From assembly GCF_001921215.1 (NCBI RefSeq), contig NZ_MSIF01000001.1, positions 124,001 through 188,000 on the forward strand: a stretch of 64,000 nucleotides of DNA, read 5' to 3'. A program made the position numbers and the translations under genes. The notes beneath the pieces were generated by a model. That model saw only the letters and a program-made list of their open reading frames with translations, was not told the origin of the DNA and did not search any database. The stretch comes from Actinophytocola xinjiangensis. Its GTDB lineage: Bacteria > Actinomycetota > Actinomycetes > Mycobacteriales > Pseudonocardiaceae. Position 1 is the first letter of the stretch. Each line of letters opens with the position of its first letter. Shown piece by piece: positions 18,955 through 29,200 of the stretch.

Positions 18955-20489
18955 GGGCGCCTCCAGTGCCGGCCGGTACGGGCGAGCATCTCGGTCGCCG
19001 AGTCCGGCCCCCAGGTCCCCGCCTGGTACGGCTCGGGGCGACCCGACGCCCGCCACGCGTCGAGAATCGGGTCGAGGATCTCCCACGACCGCTCGACCTC
19101 GTCGTTCATCGGGAACAGTGACGGCTCACCGAGCAGCATGTCCAGGATCAGCCGCTCGTAGGCCTCCGGCGAGGACTCGGTGAACGAGTGCCCGTAGCTG
19201 AAGTCCATCGACACGTCCCGGACCTCCATGGTGGAGCCGGGGACCTTCGAGCCGAACCGCATGGTCACGCCCTCGTCCGGCTGCACCCGGAACACCAGGG
19301 CGTTCTGGCCCAGCTCCTCGGTGGAGGTGTCGTCGAAGGGCAGGTGCGGGGCGCGCTTGAACACCACCGCGATCTCGGTGACCCGCCGGCCCAGCCGCTT
19401 GCCGGTCCGCAGGTAGAACGGCACCCCGGCCCAGCGGCGGGTCTCCACGGCCAGGGTGATCGCGGCGAAGGTCTCGGTGATCGAGTCCTTCGCGAAACCC
19501 TCCTCCTCCAGCAGACCGGGGACCTTCTGGCCGCCCTGCCAGCCGCCGGTGTACTGGCCGCGCGCCGTGGTCTCGACGAACGGCTCGACCGGCTTGGTGG
19601 CGGCGAGGATCTTGGCCTTCTCCGCGCGCACCGCCTTGGGGTTGAACGAGATCGGCTCCTCCATGGCCACCAGCGCGAGCAGTTGCAGCAGGTGGTTCTG
19701 GATCACGTCGCGGGCGGCGCCGATGCCGTCGTAGTACCCGGCGCGGCCACCGAGACCGATGTCCTCGGCCATGGTGATCTGCACGTGGTCGACGTAGTGG
19801 CTGTTCCAGATCGGCTCGAACAGCTGGTTGGAGAAGCGCAGCGCCAGGATGTTCTGCACGGTCTCCTTGCCGAGGTAGTGGTCGATGCGGAACACCGACT
19901 CCTCGGGGAAGACGTCGTTGACGATGTCGTTGAGTTCCTTGGCGCTGGCCAGGTCGTGGCCGAACGGCTTCTCGATGACCACCCGGCGCCACTGGTCGGG
20001 GGCCGGCGCGGCGAGCCCGGTCCGCGCCAGCTGCTTGATCACCACCGGGAACGCCGCCGGCGGGATCGACAGGTAGAAGGCGTGGTTGCCGGCCGTACCC
20101 CGGATGTGGTCGAGGTCCTCGATCGTCTTGGCCAGGTTGTCGAAGGCGTTGTCGTCGTCGAAGGTGCCCTGCACGAACCGGCAGCCCTCGGCGAGGCGGT
20201 CCCACACCTGCTCGCGGAACGGGGTGCGGGCGTGCGCCTTGACCGCGTCGTGCACCACCTGGCTGAAGTCCTCGTCCGCCCAGTCGCGGCGGGCGAAGCC
20301 GACCAGCGAGAAGCCGGGCGGCAGCAGGCCCCGGTTGGCCAGGTCGTAGATGGCCGGCATCAGCTTCTTGCGCGACAGGTCGCCGGTGACGCCGAAGATC
20401 ACCAGGCCGCACGGTCCGGCGATGGTGGGTAGTCGTTTGTCCCGCTCGTCGCGCAGCGGGTTCTGCCAGGTGGGTGTCAAACGTGTCAA
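18951..20489 (-). CDS. zwf: Glucose-6-phosphate 1-dehydrogenase
   Basis: Catalyses the NADP-linked first step of the oxidative pentose phosphate pathway. The 512-residue enzyme has the dinucleotide-binding motif VIFGVTGDLSRKKLMPAIYDL, the substrate-binding RIDHYLGKETVQNILALRFSN with the catalytic His/Lys region, and VIEKPFGHDL. TTG 20489 is used as start: it overlaps the pgi stop (TTGA) and has an AGGAGG about eight bases upstream; a second TTG three codons later is possible. It sits between pgi and opcA, as expected for the actinobacterial G6PDH operon. Confidence 0.97.
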   Translation of the reverse strand: MTRLTPTWQNPLRDERDKRLPTIAGPCGLVIFGVTGDLSRKKLMPAIYDLANRGLLPPGFSLVGFARRDWADEDFSQVVHDAVKAHARTPFREQVWDRLAEGCRFVQGTFDDDNAFDNLAKTIEDLDHIRGTAGNHAFYLSIPPAAFPVVIKQLARTGLAAPAPDQWRRVVIEKPFGHDLASAKELNDIVNDVFPEESVFRIDHYLGKETVQNILALRFSNQLFEPIWNSHYVDHVQITMAEDIGLGGRAGYYDGIGAARDVIQNHLLQLLALVAMEEPISFNPKAVRAEKAKILAATKPVEPFVETTARGQYTGGWQGGQKVPGLLEEEGFAKDSITETFAAITLAVETRRWAGVPFYLRTGKRLGRRVTEIAVVFKRAPHLPFDDTSTEELGQNALVFRVQPDEGVTMRFGSKVPGSTMEVRDVSMDFSYGHSFTESSPEAYERLILDMLLGEPSLFPMNDEVERSWEILDPILDAWRASGRPEPYQAGTWGPDSATEMLARTGRHWRRP

Positions 20490-22093
20490 GAGCCAACCTC
20501 CTGAACGACGGTGACCAGATGGGCCAGGCCCGCTGCCCGGTCGGTGAGGTTCAGCCGTAGCACCGGGCGGCCGTGCTCGATCAGCACCTGCCCGTCGCCG
20601 ATGGCCTGCGCGTGCTGGAGCGTGCCGAGGGTGTACGGGCGGCCCGGCACCGCGAGGTCCTCCTCCACGGCACCGGTGATCTGCAGGAACGCGCCGTTCT
20701 GGTGGCCGCCCTTGTGGTACTGGCCGGTGGAGTGCAGGAACCGGGGTCCCCAGCCGAACGTGGTCTGCACGCCGGTCCGCCGCGCCAGTTCGGTCCGCAG
20801 CAGCACGGTCGAGGCGTCGGCGATCCGGTCCAGGTAGGCCTGCACCGCGAGGTAGCCGAACTCCGGGACGGCGTCGAGGAACGCGCGCAGCGCCTCGGCC
20901 AGGGTGGCCGTGCCATCGGGCAGCAGGCCGGGGGAGCCGAAGACCTCCACCGGGCCGTCCACCACGGCCGGCGCGGCGTCGTCGGTCGACGGGGAGTCCA
21001 GCAGCGACCGCGCCGCCTTCTTCGCCGCCTCAACGTCGGGCTGGTCGAACGGGTTGATCCCCAGCAGCCGCCCCACGACCGCGGTGGCGAACTCCCACAG
21101 CAGCAACAGCCCGCCGAGCCGGCCCTCGGTGGCCAGCATCGTGGTGTCCAGGGCCGGTCCGATGGCGACCAGCGTCGCGTCCTCACGCGCACCGGTGAAG
21201 CCTGGGCTGTCCGCGTTCTCCACCACCACCGGCAGCAGACCCGTGCCGTCCTTGCCGGTGGACTCGGCGATCAGCTGCTCGGCCCACTCACCGAATCCCT
21301 TGATGCCCGAACCGGTGTCGGCCAGCACGACCTTCTCCGCGCCGCGGATGTGCGCCGCGCCCAGGGCCGCGGCCAGGACCAGCGCGGGGTTGGCCGGCGA
21401 GTCGGCGCCCAGCTCACCGGCGGTGGACTCGGCGTCGTCGAGCAGCCCGCGGATGTCGACCCCGGCGAGCCCGGAGGGCACCAGGCCGAACGCGGTCAGC
21501 GCCGAGTAGCGCCCGCCGACGTGCGGGTCGGCCAGGAACACCCTGCGGTAGCCGGCCTCGGTGGCCGAGGCGGCCAGCGGCGAGCCGGGGTCGGTGACCA
21601 CGACGATGCGTGACGCGGCGTCGATCCCGTTGGCGGTGAAGGCTTCCTCGAAGATCCGGCGGTGGCTGTCGGTCTCCACGGTCGACCCCGACTTGGACGA
21701 GACCACCAACACCGTGCGGTCCAGGTCGCCCTCCAGCGCGTCGGCGACCTGACCCGGATCGGTGGTGTCCAGCACGACCAGCGGCACCCCGGCGGTGTTG
21801 GTGATGACCTCCGGCGCCAGCGACGAACCGCCCATGCCGGCCAGCACGACCCGGTCGACGCCCTCGGCGTGCAGTTCGCCGCGCAGTGCCTCGATCTCGC
21901 CGACCAGCGGGCGCGAGGTCCGGTGCAGGGTGGTCCAGGACAGCCGGATGGACGCCTCCGGCTCGGCGTCGGCGCCCCACAGGGTGGGGTCCTTGGCCAT
22001 CAGCCGGGAGGCGACCTTGTCCGCCACCAACTGCTCGATCAGCGGCGTGGTCTCGGCGAGCAACCGCTCCTCGACGGACTTGTCCACGGTCAT
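20486..22093 (-). CDS. pgi: Glucose-6-phosphate isomerase
   Basis: Interconverts glucose 6-phosphate and fructose 6-phosphate. The 535-residue protein has two sugar isomerase (SIS) domains: first with RVVLAGMGGSSLAPEVI and VLVVSSKSGSTVETDSHRRIFEEAF, later KGFGEWAEQLIAESTGKDGTGLLPV. This resembles the shorter, divergent actinobacterial GPI rather than the E. coli type. Its presence between tal and zwf is not seen in the M. tuberculosis order as I remember it but occurs in streptomycete-like operons. It couples glycolysis to the pentose phosphate genes. Overlaps zwf by a TTGA. Confidence 0.93.
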   Translation of the reverse strand: MTVDKSVEERLLAETTPLIEQLVADKVASRLMAKDPTLWGADAEPEASIRLSWTTLHRTSRPLVGEIEALRGELHAEGVDRVVLAGMGGSSLAPEVITNTAGVPLVVLDTTDPGQVADALEGDLDRTVLVVSSKSGSTVETDSHRRIFEEAFTANGIDAASRIVVVTDPGSPLAASATEAGYRRVFLADPHVGGRYSALTAFGLVPSGLAGVDIRGLLDDAESTAGELGADSPANPALVLAAALGAAHIRGAEKVVLADTGSGIKGFGEWAEQLIAESTGKDGTGLLPVVVENADSPGFTGAREDATLVAIGPALDTTMLATEGRLGGLLLLWEFATAVVGRLLGINPFDQPDVEAAKKAARSLLDSPSTDDAAPAVVDGPVEVFGSPGLLPDGTATLAEALRAFLDAVPEFGYLAVQAYLDRIADASTVLLRTELARRTGVQTTFGWGPRFLHSTGQYHKGGHQNGAFLQITGAVEEDLAVPGRPYTLGTLQHAQAIGDGQVLIEHGRPVLRLNLTDRAAGLAHLVTVVQEVGS

Positions 22094-22102
22094 CTGCTTA
22101 GC

Positions 22103-23221
22103 TCAGCTCCCTGCCGAGGTCGCGGCCTTCAGCTGCCCGCTGACGGATTCGAGCAGCTCTTCCCAGGACTTCTCGAATTTCTCGACGCCCTCGTTCTCGA
22201 GGACGACGAAGACGTCCGCGATGTCCACGCCGGCCTCGCCCAGCTTGTCGAACACCGCTTGGGCCTCGGTAGAGGTGCCGGTGACCGTGTCGCCGCGCAA
22301 CTGGCTGTGCTCGGCGACGGCGTCCAGCGTGGCCTCGGGCATGGTGTTCACCGTGTCGGCGACGACCAGTTCGTCCACATAGAGCGTCGGCGAGTAGTCG
22401 GGGTTCTTCACCCCGGTCGAGGCCCACAGCGGACGTTGCGGTCGGGCGCCGTCGGCGGCCAGCGCCGCCCAGCGCGGTCCGGCGAAGACCTCCTCGAACG
22501 CCGCGTAGGCCAGCCGTGCGTTGGCCACGGCCGCCTTGCCGCGCAAGGAAAGCGCCTCGTCGGTGCCGATCGCCTCCAGCCGCTTGTCGACCTCGGTGTC
22601 CACACGGGACACGAAGAACGAGGCGACCGAGACCAGCGTCGACACGTCGTGGCCGTTGGCCTTGGCCTGCTCCAGCCCGGCGACGAACGCCTCCATCACC
22701 GCGCGGTAGCGCTCGACGGAGAAGATCAGCGTGACGTTGACGCTGACGCCCTCGGCGAGCGTGCGGGTGATCGCCGGCAGCCCGGCCTCGGTGGCCGGGA
22801 TCTTCACCAGCAGGTTGGGCCGGTCGACGGTCTTCCACAGGTCGAGCGCCTCGGCGACGGTCTTGTCCGTCTCGTGCGCCAGGCGCGGGTCGACCTCGAT
22901 CGACACCCGGCCGTCGACCCCGTTGGTGGCCTGCCACACGTCGCGGAACAGGTCGCAGGCGTTGCGGATGTCGGTGGTGGTGATCTCCTTGACCGCGGCG
23001 TCGAGCGAGGCGCCGCGCGCGGCCAGCTCACGGACCTGGTCGTCGTAGTCGGCGGCCTCGGCCAACGCCTTGGCGAAGATCGTCGGGTTGCTGGTGACGC
23101 CGACGACGTGCTTGTCGCGCACCAGACCGGCCAGGTTGCCGGTGGTGAGCCGCCGGCGGGAGACGTCGTCGAGCCAGATGGACACGCCGGCGTCGGAGAG
23201 CTGGGCGAGGTTGTCGGTCAT
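22103..23221 (-). CDS. tal: Transaldolase
   Basis: Transfers a dihydroxyacetone unit between sugar phosphates in the non-oxidative pentose phosphate pathway. The 372-residue protein belongs to the long actinobacterial type: [20 protein letters not shown] at the N-terminus, [29 protein letters not shown], the Schiff-base lysine in [17 protein letters not shown], and [19 protein letters not shown]. The ATG overlaps the tkt stop in ATGA. pgi follows after nine bases. Confidence 0.97.
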   Translation of the reverse strand: MTDNLAQLSDAGVSIWLDDVSRRRLTTGNLAGLVRDKHVVGVTSNPTIFAKALAEAADYDDQVRELAARGASLDAAVKEITTTDIRNACDLFRDVWQATNGVDGRVSIEVDPRLAHETDKTVAEALDLWKTVDRPNLLVKIPATEAGLPAITRTLAEGVSVNVTLIFSVERYRAVMEAFVAGLEQAKANGHDVSTLVSVASFFVSRVDTEVDKRLEAIGTDEALSLRGKAAVANARLAYAAFEEVFAGPRWAALAADGARPQRPLWASTGVKNPDYSPTLYVDELVVADTVNTMPEATLDAVAEHSQLRGDTVTGTSTEAQAVFDKLGEAGVDIADVFVVLENEGVEKFEKSWEELLESVSGQLKAATSAGS

Positions 23222-25329
23222 GATTGCCCTTCCAGTCGCGTGAGGGAGCGGCGGGCGGCCGAGACGACGGCTTCCGGGGTGAACCCGAACTCCCGGAACA
23301 GGGTCTGGTGGTCGGCCGAGGCGCCGAAGTGTTCGATGGAGACGATCTCGCCGGCGTCACCGGTGAACCGGTACCACGGCTGCGCGATCCCGGCCTCGAC
23401 CGCCACCCTGGCCCGCACCGAGGGCGGGATCACCGAGTCGCGGTAGGCCTGGTCCTGCGCGTCGAACCACTCCACCGACGGCATCGACACCACCCTGGTG
23501 GCAACGCCGTCGGCCTCCAGGGTCTTCCGCGCGGCCACCGCCAGCGACACCTCCGAACCGGTGGCGATCAGCACCACCCGGGGAGCGCCGTCGCTGGCGT
23601 CGGCGAGCACGTAGCCGCCGCGCCGCACGCCCTCGGTGGCCAGTTCCTTCGTGCCGTCGAGTACCGGCAGGTTCTGCCGGGTGAGCGCGAGGCCGACCGG
23701 GTGGTCGGACTGCTCCAGCAGCGCCCGCCACGCGGCGGCGGTCTCGTTGGCGTCGCCCGGCCGGACCACCGCCAGACCGGGGATGGCGCGCAGCGCGGCC
23801 AGGTGCTCGATCGGCTGGTGGGTCGGGCCGTCCTCGCCAAGGCCGATCGAGTCGTGCGTCCAGACGTAGGTCACCGGCAGCTTCTGCAGCGCGGCGAGCC
23901 GGACCGAGGGGCGCATGTAGTCGCTGAAGACCAGGAAGGTGGCGCCGTAGGGGCGGGTGGGCCCGTGCAGCACGATGCCGTTGAGGATGGCACCCATGGC
24001 GTGCTCGCGGACACCGAAGTGCAGCGTGCGGCCGTAGGGGTGGGCGTTCCACTCCTTGGTCGCGGCGCTGGTCGGGCCGAACGAGTCGGCGCCCTTCATG
24101 GTGGTGTTGTTGGACTCCGCGAGGTCGGCCGAACCGCCCCACAGCTCGGGCAGCACGCCGGACAGCGCGTTGAGCACCTCGCCGGAGGCCTTGCGGGTGG
24201 CCACGCCCTTGGGGTCGGGGTCCCAGCTGGGCAGGCCGTCGGCCCAGCCGTCGGGCAGCCGGTAGGCCGAGGCCCGCTCCAGCAGCGCGGCGCGCTGCGG
24301 GTTGGCCCTGGCCCACGCGTCGAAGTCGACCTGCCACCGCGCGTGCGCCTGCTGGCCGCGCTCGACCACCATCCGGCTGTGCGCGAGCACCTTCTCCTCG
24401 ACGACGAAGTCCTGCTCGGGGTCGAAGCCCAGGATCTTCTTGACGGCGGCGACCTCGTCGGCGCCCAGCGCGGCGCCGTGGGCCTTGCCGGTGTTCATCT
24501 TGTTCGGCGCCGGGTAGCCGATCACGGTCCGTAGCACGATGAACGACGGGCGGGTGGTCTCGGCCTTGGCGGCCTCGACGGCGGCCAGGATCGCGGTGAC
24601 GTCCTCGCCGCTGTCCACGACCTGCACGTGCCAGCCGTAGGCGGCGTAGCGGGCGGCGGTGTCCTCGGACAGGGCGATGTTCGTGTCGTCCTCGATGGAG
24701 ATCTTGTTGTCGTCCCAGAAGACGATGAGGTTGCCCAGTTCCTGGCGCCCGGCCAGCGACGACGCCTCGGAGGAGACGCCCTCCTCGATGTCGCCGTCGG
24801 AGCACACCACGTAGACGTGGTGGTCGAACACGCTCGTGCCGGGACTCGCGTCCGGGTCGAACAGGCCTCGTTCGCGGCGGCTGGCCATGGCCATGCCGAC
24901 CGCCGAGGAGATGCCCTGGCCGAGCGGGCCGGTGGTGATCTCCACGCCCCTGGTGTGGCCGTGCTCGGGGTGGCCGGGGGTCAGCGAGCCCCACGTGCGC
25001 AGCGCCTTGATGTCCTCGAGTTCGAGCCCGTAGCCGCTGAGGAACAGCTGGAGGTAGAGCGTGAGGCTCGAGTGCCCGGCGGAGAGCACGAACCGGTCGC
25101 GGCCGATCCAGTCCGGGTCGCTCGGGTCGTGGCGCATGACACGTTGGTAGAGCGCGTAGGCCAGCGGTGCCAGGCTCATCGCGGTGCCCGGGTGGCCGTT
25201 GCCGGCGTTCTGGACCGCCTCCGCGGCAAGGACGCGGACCGTGTCGACGGCTCGCTTGTCGAGGTCGGTCCAGTCGTCCGGAGTCCGCTGCGTGGTCAGG
25301 CGGGTGAGTTCGTCAGTACTGATGGACAC
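23218..25329 (-). CDS. tkt: Transketolase
   Basis: Thiamine diphosphate enzyme moving two-carbon units between sugar phosphates. The 703-residue protein shows [20 protein letters not shown], the ThDP-binding motif [19 protein letters not shown] ending in DDNKISIED, the pyrimidine domain [15 protein letters not shown] with the catalytic Glu, and [14 protein letters not shown]. It is the first gene of a six-gene operon ending with pgl. GTG at 25329 gives the conserved [12 protein letters not shown]-type N-terminus. It diverges from ctaB across a 199-base intergenic region that must hold both promoters, though I could not define them confidently. Confidence 0.98.
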   Translation of the reverse strand: MSISTDELTRLTTQRTPDDWTDLDKRAVDTVRVLAAEAVQNAGNGHPGTAMSLAPLAYALYQRVMRHDPSDPDWIGRDRFVLSAGHSSLTLYLQLFLSGYGLELEDIKALRTWGSLTPGHPEHGHTRGVEITTGPLGQGISSAVGMAMASRRERGLFDPDASPGTSVFDHHVYVVCSDGDIEEGVSSEASSLAGRQELGNLIVFWDDNKISIEDDTNIALSEDTAARYAAYGWHVQVVDSGEDVTAILAAVEAAKAETTRPSFIVLRTVIGYPAPNKMNTGKAHGAALGADEVAAVKKILGFDPEQDFVVEEKVLAHSRMVVERGQQAHARWQVDFDAWARANPQRAALLERASAYRLPDGWADGLPSWDPDPKGVATRKASGEVLNALSGVLPELWGGSADLAESNNTTMKGADSFGPTSAATKEWNAHPYGRTLHFGVREHAMGAILNGIVLHGPTRPYGATFLVFSDYMRPSVRLAALQKLPVTYVWTHDSIGLGEDGPTHQPIEHLAALRAIPGLAVVRPGDANETAAAWRALLEQSDHPVGLALTRQNLPVLDGTKELATEGVRRGGYVLADASDGAPRVVLIATGSEVSLAVAARKTLEADGVATRVVSMPSVEWFDAQDQAYRDSVIPPSVRARVAVEAGIAQPWYRFTGDAGEIVSIEHFGASADHQTLFREFGFTPEAVVSAARRSLTRLEGQS

Positions 25330-25528
25330 GGAGTCAGGCTCCCCATTTCCTCGGTGTTCTCAAACCTGCGAGCGGCCCCGTGCTGTTCATGATCCACGGG
25401 GTGACTTTCCTCGTGAGTTTCCTCAACGTCCCTCGTCAGGGACAGCCTAGCCAAGCGACCCGACAACGGCCGTTCATGGTCACGCGGCTACCATGCGGAG
25501 CGTTGCCGAACTGACCATGAGGAGCTAC

Positions 25529-26461
25529 ATGCCGCCGGTGAGCGCCGTCCACGACGAGGCTCGTGGCACGCGCCGTCGCCGCAGGGACGTGCTGCTGGCG
25601 TATGTCGCGCTGACCAAGCCGCGGATCATCGAGCTGCTGCTGGTGACCACGGTGCCGGCGATGATGCTCGCCGAGCGGGGGATCCCGTCGCCGTGGTTGG
25701 TGTTCGCCACGTTGTTCGGCGGGACGCTGGCCGCGGGTTCGGCCAACGCGCTGAACTGTGTCGCCGACGCCGACATCGACGCGGTGATGAAGCGGACCTC
25801 GGCGCGGCCGTTGCCCCGTCATCAGGTTCCTCCCCGTAACGCGCTGGTCTTCGGTGTCGTGCTCGGCGTGCTGTCCTTCGCCTGGCTGTGGCCGACGACG
25901 AACCTGCTGGCCGCCTGCCTGTCGGTGGCCGCCATCCTCTTCTACGTACTGATCTACACAATGGTTCTGAAGAGGCGGACGGCCCAGAACATCGTGTGGG
26001 GCGGCGCGGCCGGCTGTATGCCGGTGGTGATCGGCTGGTCGGCGGTGACCGGGAGCATCGAGTGGCCGGCGCTGGTGATGTTCGGTGTGATCTTCTTCTG
26101 GACGCCGCCGCACTTCTGGGCGCTGGCGATGAAGTTCAAGGACGACTACGCGCGGGCCGGCGTGCCGATGTTGCCGGTGGTGACCACCGCGGACCGGGTA
26201 GCCCGGCAGATCGTCACCTACTCGTGGGTGATGGTGCTGTGGACGTTGCTGCTGGTGCCGGCCGCCGGTTGGGTCTACGCGGCGTTCGCGGTCGGTGTCG
26301 GGGTGTGGTTCCTGGCGGTGGCCCACCGCCTGTACGCGGCGATCCGCCGTGGTGAGCCGGGCAAGCCGATGAAGTTGTTCCACATGTCGAACACCTATCT
26401 GACGCTGGTGTTCGTGGCGCTCGCGGTGGACTCGGCGATCTCCCTGCCGACCGTCTTCTGA
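25529..26461 (+). CDS. ctaB: Protoheme IX farnesyltransferase (heme O synthase)
   Basis: Attaches a farnesyl group to heme b to give heme O, needed for heme-copper cytochrome oxidase. The 310-residue polytopic membrane protein is a UbiA-family prenyltransferase: [19 protein letters not shown], the Asp-rich [21 protein letters not shown], and the second loop [20 protein letters not shown]. About nine hydrophobic helices are visible. ATG 25529 is preferred to the upstream ATG 25493 because GAGGAG lies five bases before it. ctaA, the next enzyme in the pathway, is in this window at 33.1-34.0 kb. Confidence 0.96.
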   Translation: MPPVSAVHDEARGTRRRRRDVLLAYVALTKPRIIELLLVTTVPAMMLAERGIPSPWLVFATLFGGTLAAGSANALNCVADADIDAVMKRTSARPLPRHQVPPRNALVFGVVLGVLSFAWLWPTTNLLAACLSVAAILFYVLIYTMVLKRRTAQNIVWGGAAGCMPVVIGWSAVTGSIEWPALVMFGVIFFWTPPHFWALAMKFKDDYARAGVPMLPVVTTADRVARQIVTYSWVMVLWTLLLVPAAGWVYAAFAVGVGVWFLAVAHRLYAAIRRGEPGKPMKLFHMSNTYLTLVFVALAVDSAISLPTVF

Positions 26462-26489
26462 GTTTCCGACCTGACCCGTCCGTGGTTGG

Positions 26490-26519
26490 TTGACACTGTG
26501 TACACGGGTTCATTACCGT
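26490..26519 (+). promoter_or_regulatory. Promoter and putative operator of the ArsR-AHSA1 pair
   Basis: TTGACA (26490-26495) and TACCGT (26514-26519) are spaced by 18 bases. Between them lies the 8-bp palindrome GTGTACAC (26498-26505), a good position for autorepression by the ArsR protein encoded directly downstream. Confidence 0.5.
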
Positions 26520-26546
26520 CTGGTTATCGAACCCGGAGGTGATGGA

Positions 26547-26885
26547 GTGGTCGCCACACTCGAACGGCTCGACGCCACGTTCGCCGCCCTGGCCGACCCG
26601 ACCCGGCGGGCCATCCTCAGCCGGCTGGCCAAGGGCGAGGCCACGGTCAAGGAGCTCGCCGCGCCGTTCGACATGACCCAGCCGGCCATCTCCAAGCACC
26701 TCAAGGTGCTCGAACGCGCCGGCCTGGTGTCGCGCGGACGCGACGCCCAGCGCCGGCCGTGCCGCCTGGAGGCCGGGCCGCTGCGCGAGGCCACGGAGTG
26801 GCTGGTCGGCTACCGTCAGTTCTGGTCGGAGAGCTACGAGCGGCTCGACGCGCTGCTCGGCGAGCTGACCGAGGGCCAGTCGTGA
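26547..26885 (+). CDS. ArsR-family transcriptional regulator
   Basis: A 112-residue winged-helix regulator: FAALADPTRRAILSRLAKGEATVKELAAPFDMTQPAISKHLKVLERAGLVSRGRDAQRRPCRLEAGPL carries the complete helix-turn-helix and wing. No cysteine pair for metal binding is present, so this is the non-metal type commonly paired with an SRPBCC (AHSA1) protein. GTG 26547 follows GGAGG by seven bases; a longer frame upstream exists but lacks ribosome-site support. It overlaps the AHSA1 gene by a GTGA. Probably an autoregulated two-gene operon. Confidence 0.9.
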   Translation: MVATLERLDATFAALADPTRRAILSRLAKGEATVKELAAPFDMTQPAISKHLKVLERAGLVSRGRDAQRRPCRLEAGPLREATEWLVGYRQFWSESYERLDALLGELTEGQS

Positions 26886-27388
26886 GGATCGAGCCGCACG
26901 GCGAGCGCGACATCGTCATGACCAGGGAGTTCGCCGCGCCGCGCCGGCTGGTCTTCGACGCGCACACCCGCCCCGACCTGCTGGCGCGCTGGTACGGGCC
27001 GCACGGCTGGCGGCTGGAGCACTGCGAGGTCGACCTGCGGGTCGGCGGCGGCTGGCACTACCGACTGCGCGGGCCGGAGGGGGTCGCGATGACCCTGCGC
27101 GGGACCTACCTCGACCTGGCCGCCCCGGAGCGGATCGTCACCACGGAGTCCAATGTGGACTGCGAGGCGCGGGCGGCGCACGAGGCGGTCGTGACCACCG
27201 TGCTCGTCGAGCACGAGCGACGCACCCTGCCGACCACCCTGCTGACCACCACCGCCCGGTTCCCCACCCGCGCGGTTCGTGACGCCGTGCTCTCCTCCGG
27301 CATGGAACGCGGCGTGGTCCAAGGGTTCGAACGCCTGGACGCGGTGCTCGCGGCGGGCCGGGTCGCGGGGCGGATCACCGCCACCTGA
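26882..27388 (+). CDS. SRPBCC / AHSA1-type (activator of Hsp90 ATPase-like) protein
   Basis: A 168-residue START-like fold protein with the AHSA1 motifs MTREFAAPRRLVFDAHTRPDLLARWYGP, GGGWHYRLRGPEG and LDLAAPERIVTTES. These proteins bind hydrophobic ligands and are often encoded with an ArsR regulator; ligand and role are unknown here. The GTG start overlaps the ArsR stop. The C-terminal end overlaps the convergent small gene on the minus strand by 14 bases. Confidence 0.88.
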   Translation: MRIEPHGERDIVMTREFAAPRRLVFDAHTRPDLLARWYGPHGWRLEHCEVDLRVGGGWHYRLRGPEGVAMTLRGTYLDLAAPERIVTTESNVDCEARAAHEAVVTTVLVEHERRTLPTTLLTTTARFPTRAVRDAVLSSGMERGVVQGFERLDAVLAAGRVAGRITAT

Positions 27389-27689
27389 CACCGGTACCGA
27401 ACGCCCGCCACTCGTCGTTGCGCCGGCGGGTGGACATCAGCCGTTCGGAGCCGGTCGCGTACAGCGACAGGCCGAGCACCGCGTCGGCGCCGCGCTCCAG
27501 CGCGTTCCGCGCCAGGGTGCGCAGCGCCTCGGCCTCGTGCGGCGCGGCGTCGCCCCACACCAGCCCGACCTCCTCGAACGGCCGGTCGGTCACCGACAGG
27601 GTTGACAGCGCCACCCGGGCGAGCAGAACGTCCTCCTCGGCCCGGGCGGCGGCCCGCTGCTGTTTGCGTTTCCCGAACACCATGCGCAC
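27375..27689 (-). CDS. Small conserved hypothetical protein
   Basis: A 104-residue protein with a basic N-terminus (MRMVFGKRKQQRAAARAEED) and a compact domain. The segment RTLARNALERGADAVLGLSLYATG faintly resembles the YbjQ/heavy-metal-binding-like fold, in which GA-AV-G-R strands recur, but I do not recognise the family with confidence. Translation may instead start at ATG 27683 (MVFGKRKQ). It overlaps the convergent AHSA1 gene by 14 bases. It could belong with the HD gene upstream on the same strand, 59 bases away. No membrane segment or signal peptide is visible. Confidence 0.55.
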   Translation of the reverse strand: MRMVFGKRKQQRAAARAEEDVLLARVALSTLSVTDRPFEEVGLVWGDAAPHEAEALRTLARNALERGADAVLGLSLYATGSERLMSTRRRNDEWRAFGTGVRWR

Positions 27690-27748
27690 ACCGTGTCAGC
27701 CACGCCCGTCCCGTTCGGGCGGAACGGGCGAAGACGATCAGGTGGCGC

Positions 27749-28441
27749 TCAGGACGCGGCGGCGTGGGCGTTGACCGCGGCCAGCAGGTCGGTCACGTCG
27801 TCGTCGTCGAGGGACTCCTGGATGTGTTGCCAGAGCATCAGGTTCGTCGCGGCCCACCGGGAGTAGGTGGCCGCGGCCTCGGGGTTGTAGAAGTAGTAGC
27901 CGTCGTCGACCTTGTGCTGTTGCTCACCCACGATCTTGTCGGCTAACTCACGCAGGGTGATGCCGTTCTCGGCGAGGTAGCGGTGGGAGAGCATCACCGG
28001 GGTCACCGGCAGAGCCTTGAACAGCGTGTCGGCGTCGGACAGCGCCTGGGCCTCCACCGAGATGTACCGGCCTCGGTTGGCCATCTCGGCCTCGACCACG
28101 ATCCGCTCGATCCAGTCGATGGTCGCCGCGCCGATACCGGCCTGGGCCAGCAGACCGCCGCGGAGCTGGACGCCCTCCGCGGCGGGGGAGTTGCGGCGCA
28201 CCAGGTAGTTCACGTCGTGCACCAGGGCTGCGGTCTCGACAACGCTCACCTCGGCACCGTTGGCTCTGGCGAACTGGACCGCTTTCGATCTGACGAAGCT
28301 GACGTGGTGCCAGCCGTGGAACGGGAGTCGTTTGGCGTAGCGGGAGCAGAGGCTGCGCACCTTCGCGTCGACGATCGTGAGTGCGTCAGCCGGGACAGTG
28401 GGCGCGACGGCGCGGACCGTCGCGACGTTCTCGGACTGCAT
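27749..28441 (-). CDS. HD-domain phosphohydrolase-like protein
   Basis: A 230-residue protein with the metal-binding pattern of HD phosphohydrolases: His residues in LPFHGWHHVSFVRSKAVQFA (about 40-60), HD in ETAALVHDVNYLVRR (about 68-84), and a late Asp in QALSDADTLFKAL (about 132-144). Substrate unknown; HD proteins hydrolyse nucleotides or cyclic nucleotides. It lies downstream, on the same strand, of the cupin-like gene (114-base gap) and the 2TM gene, and may belong to the same functional block. ATG 28441 is the first good start. Confidence 0.75.
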   Translation of the reverse strand: MQSENVATVRAVAPTVPADALTIVDAKVRSLCSRYAKRLPFHGWHHVSFVRSKAVQFARANGAEVSVVETAALVHDVNYLVRRNSPAAEGVQLRGGLLAQAGIGAATIDWIERIVVEAEMANRGRYISVEAQALSDADTLFKALPVTPVMLSHRYLAENGITLRELADKIVGEQQHKVDDGYYFYNPEAAATYSRWAATNLMLWQHIQESLDDDDVTDLLAAVNAHAAAS

Positions 28442-28555
28442 CGGCCCTCCCCAACAACCCTGCCCAGCGGCATGGTTGGTTGGGCCTGATGGTAAACGCC
28501 ACGGACGGTCGTTGTCTTGCCTTGTGCTTCTCCTTTCTCACGGACAGGTAACGCT

Positions 28556-29200
28556 CTACAGCCGATTTGCCAGGTGTTCCAGGCGAGTCTCCACCGGTAC
28601 GTGCTTGTGTCCCTCCTGCGTCTCCGGGTCGAACGACAGGCTCCAGGGCATGACCTCACGCGACTTGACCAGGAATGTCATCGTGCCGTCGGTGGCCCTC
28701 GGAATCCGGTGGAAGTCCGACGCCAGTAACGATTCGGTTGCGCCGACCGGACAGGGCGTGCTGAGCCGCAGTTCGGTCGAGCCGATCATCTCCGTGGTGG
28801 GGTTGATCGTGGCGGTGTAGCGCTCGTGCAGATACCCGCCGCGCAGGATCGTCGTGCAGAAGTGGTAGCGGTGGTTGTGGATCGAGTCGGCGTAGCCGGT
28901 GCGCCAGTCCCGCTGCTGCTTGTACTCGTTGAGCCAGAACGTGAACGGCTCGTCGGGCCGGTCACGCAGGCACCACGCGAAGTGCGTCGTGGTCTCCCGT
29001 GACCGTCTGATCACCGCGTCCGCCTGGTCGTTGGGCAGTTCGAGCAGGTGGTGTCTCAGGTTCATGCGCAGACCGGGCCGTTCCGCCCAGTTCTGGAACC
29101 ATGTGTTCACCTGCTCCCACCGCGCGATCAGGTCGAATTCGGCGTCGCTCAGTTGTGCTGCCAGTTCTCCCAGGGCGGAAACCCGTAGCGACATGGCCAT
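28556..29200 (-). CDS. Cupin-like protein of unknown function
   Basis: A 214-residue soluble protein. Residues about 105-125 read SIHNHRYHFCTTILRGGYLHERY, a His-x-His pair followed by a Gly-rich turn and a further His, as in the metal-binding motif of cupins such as cysteine dioxygenase. A later DFHRIP may be the second cupin half. An N-terminal helical part (about 1-60) includes VNTWFQNWAERPGLRMNLRHHLLEL. I do not recognise a specific enzyme. Its ATG overlaps the stop of the upstream 2TM gene (TGATG), so the two products are made together. Confidence 0.6.
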   Translation of the reverse strand: MAMSLRVSALGELAAQLSDAEFDLIARWEQVNTWFQNWAERPGLRMNLRHHLLELPNDQADAVIRRSRETTTHFAWCLRDRPDEPFTFWLNEYKQQRDWRTGYADSIHNHRYHFCTTILRGGYLHERYTATINPTTEMIGSTELRLSTPCPVGATESLLASDFHRIPRATDGTMTFLVKSREVMPWSLSFDPETQEGHKHVPVETRLEHLANRL

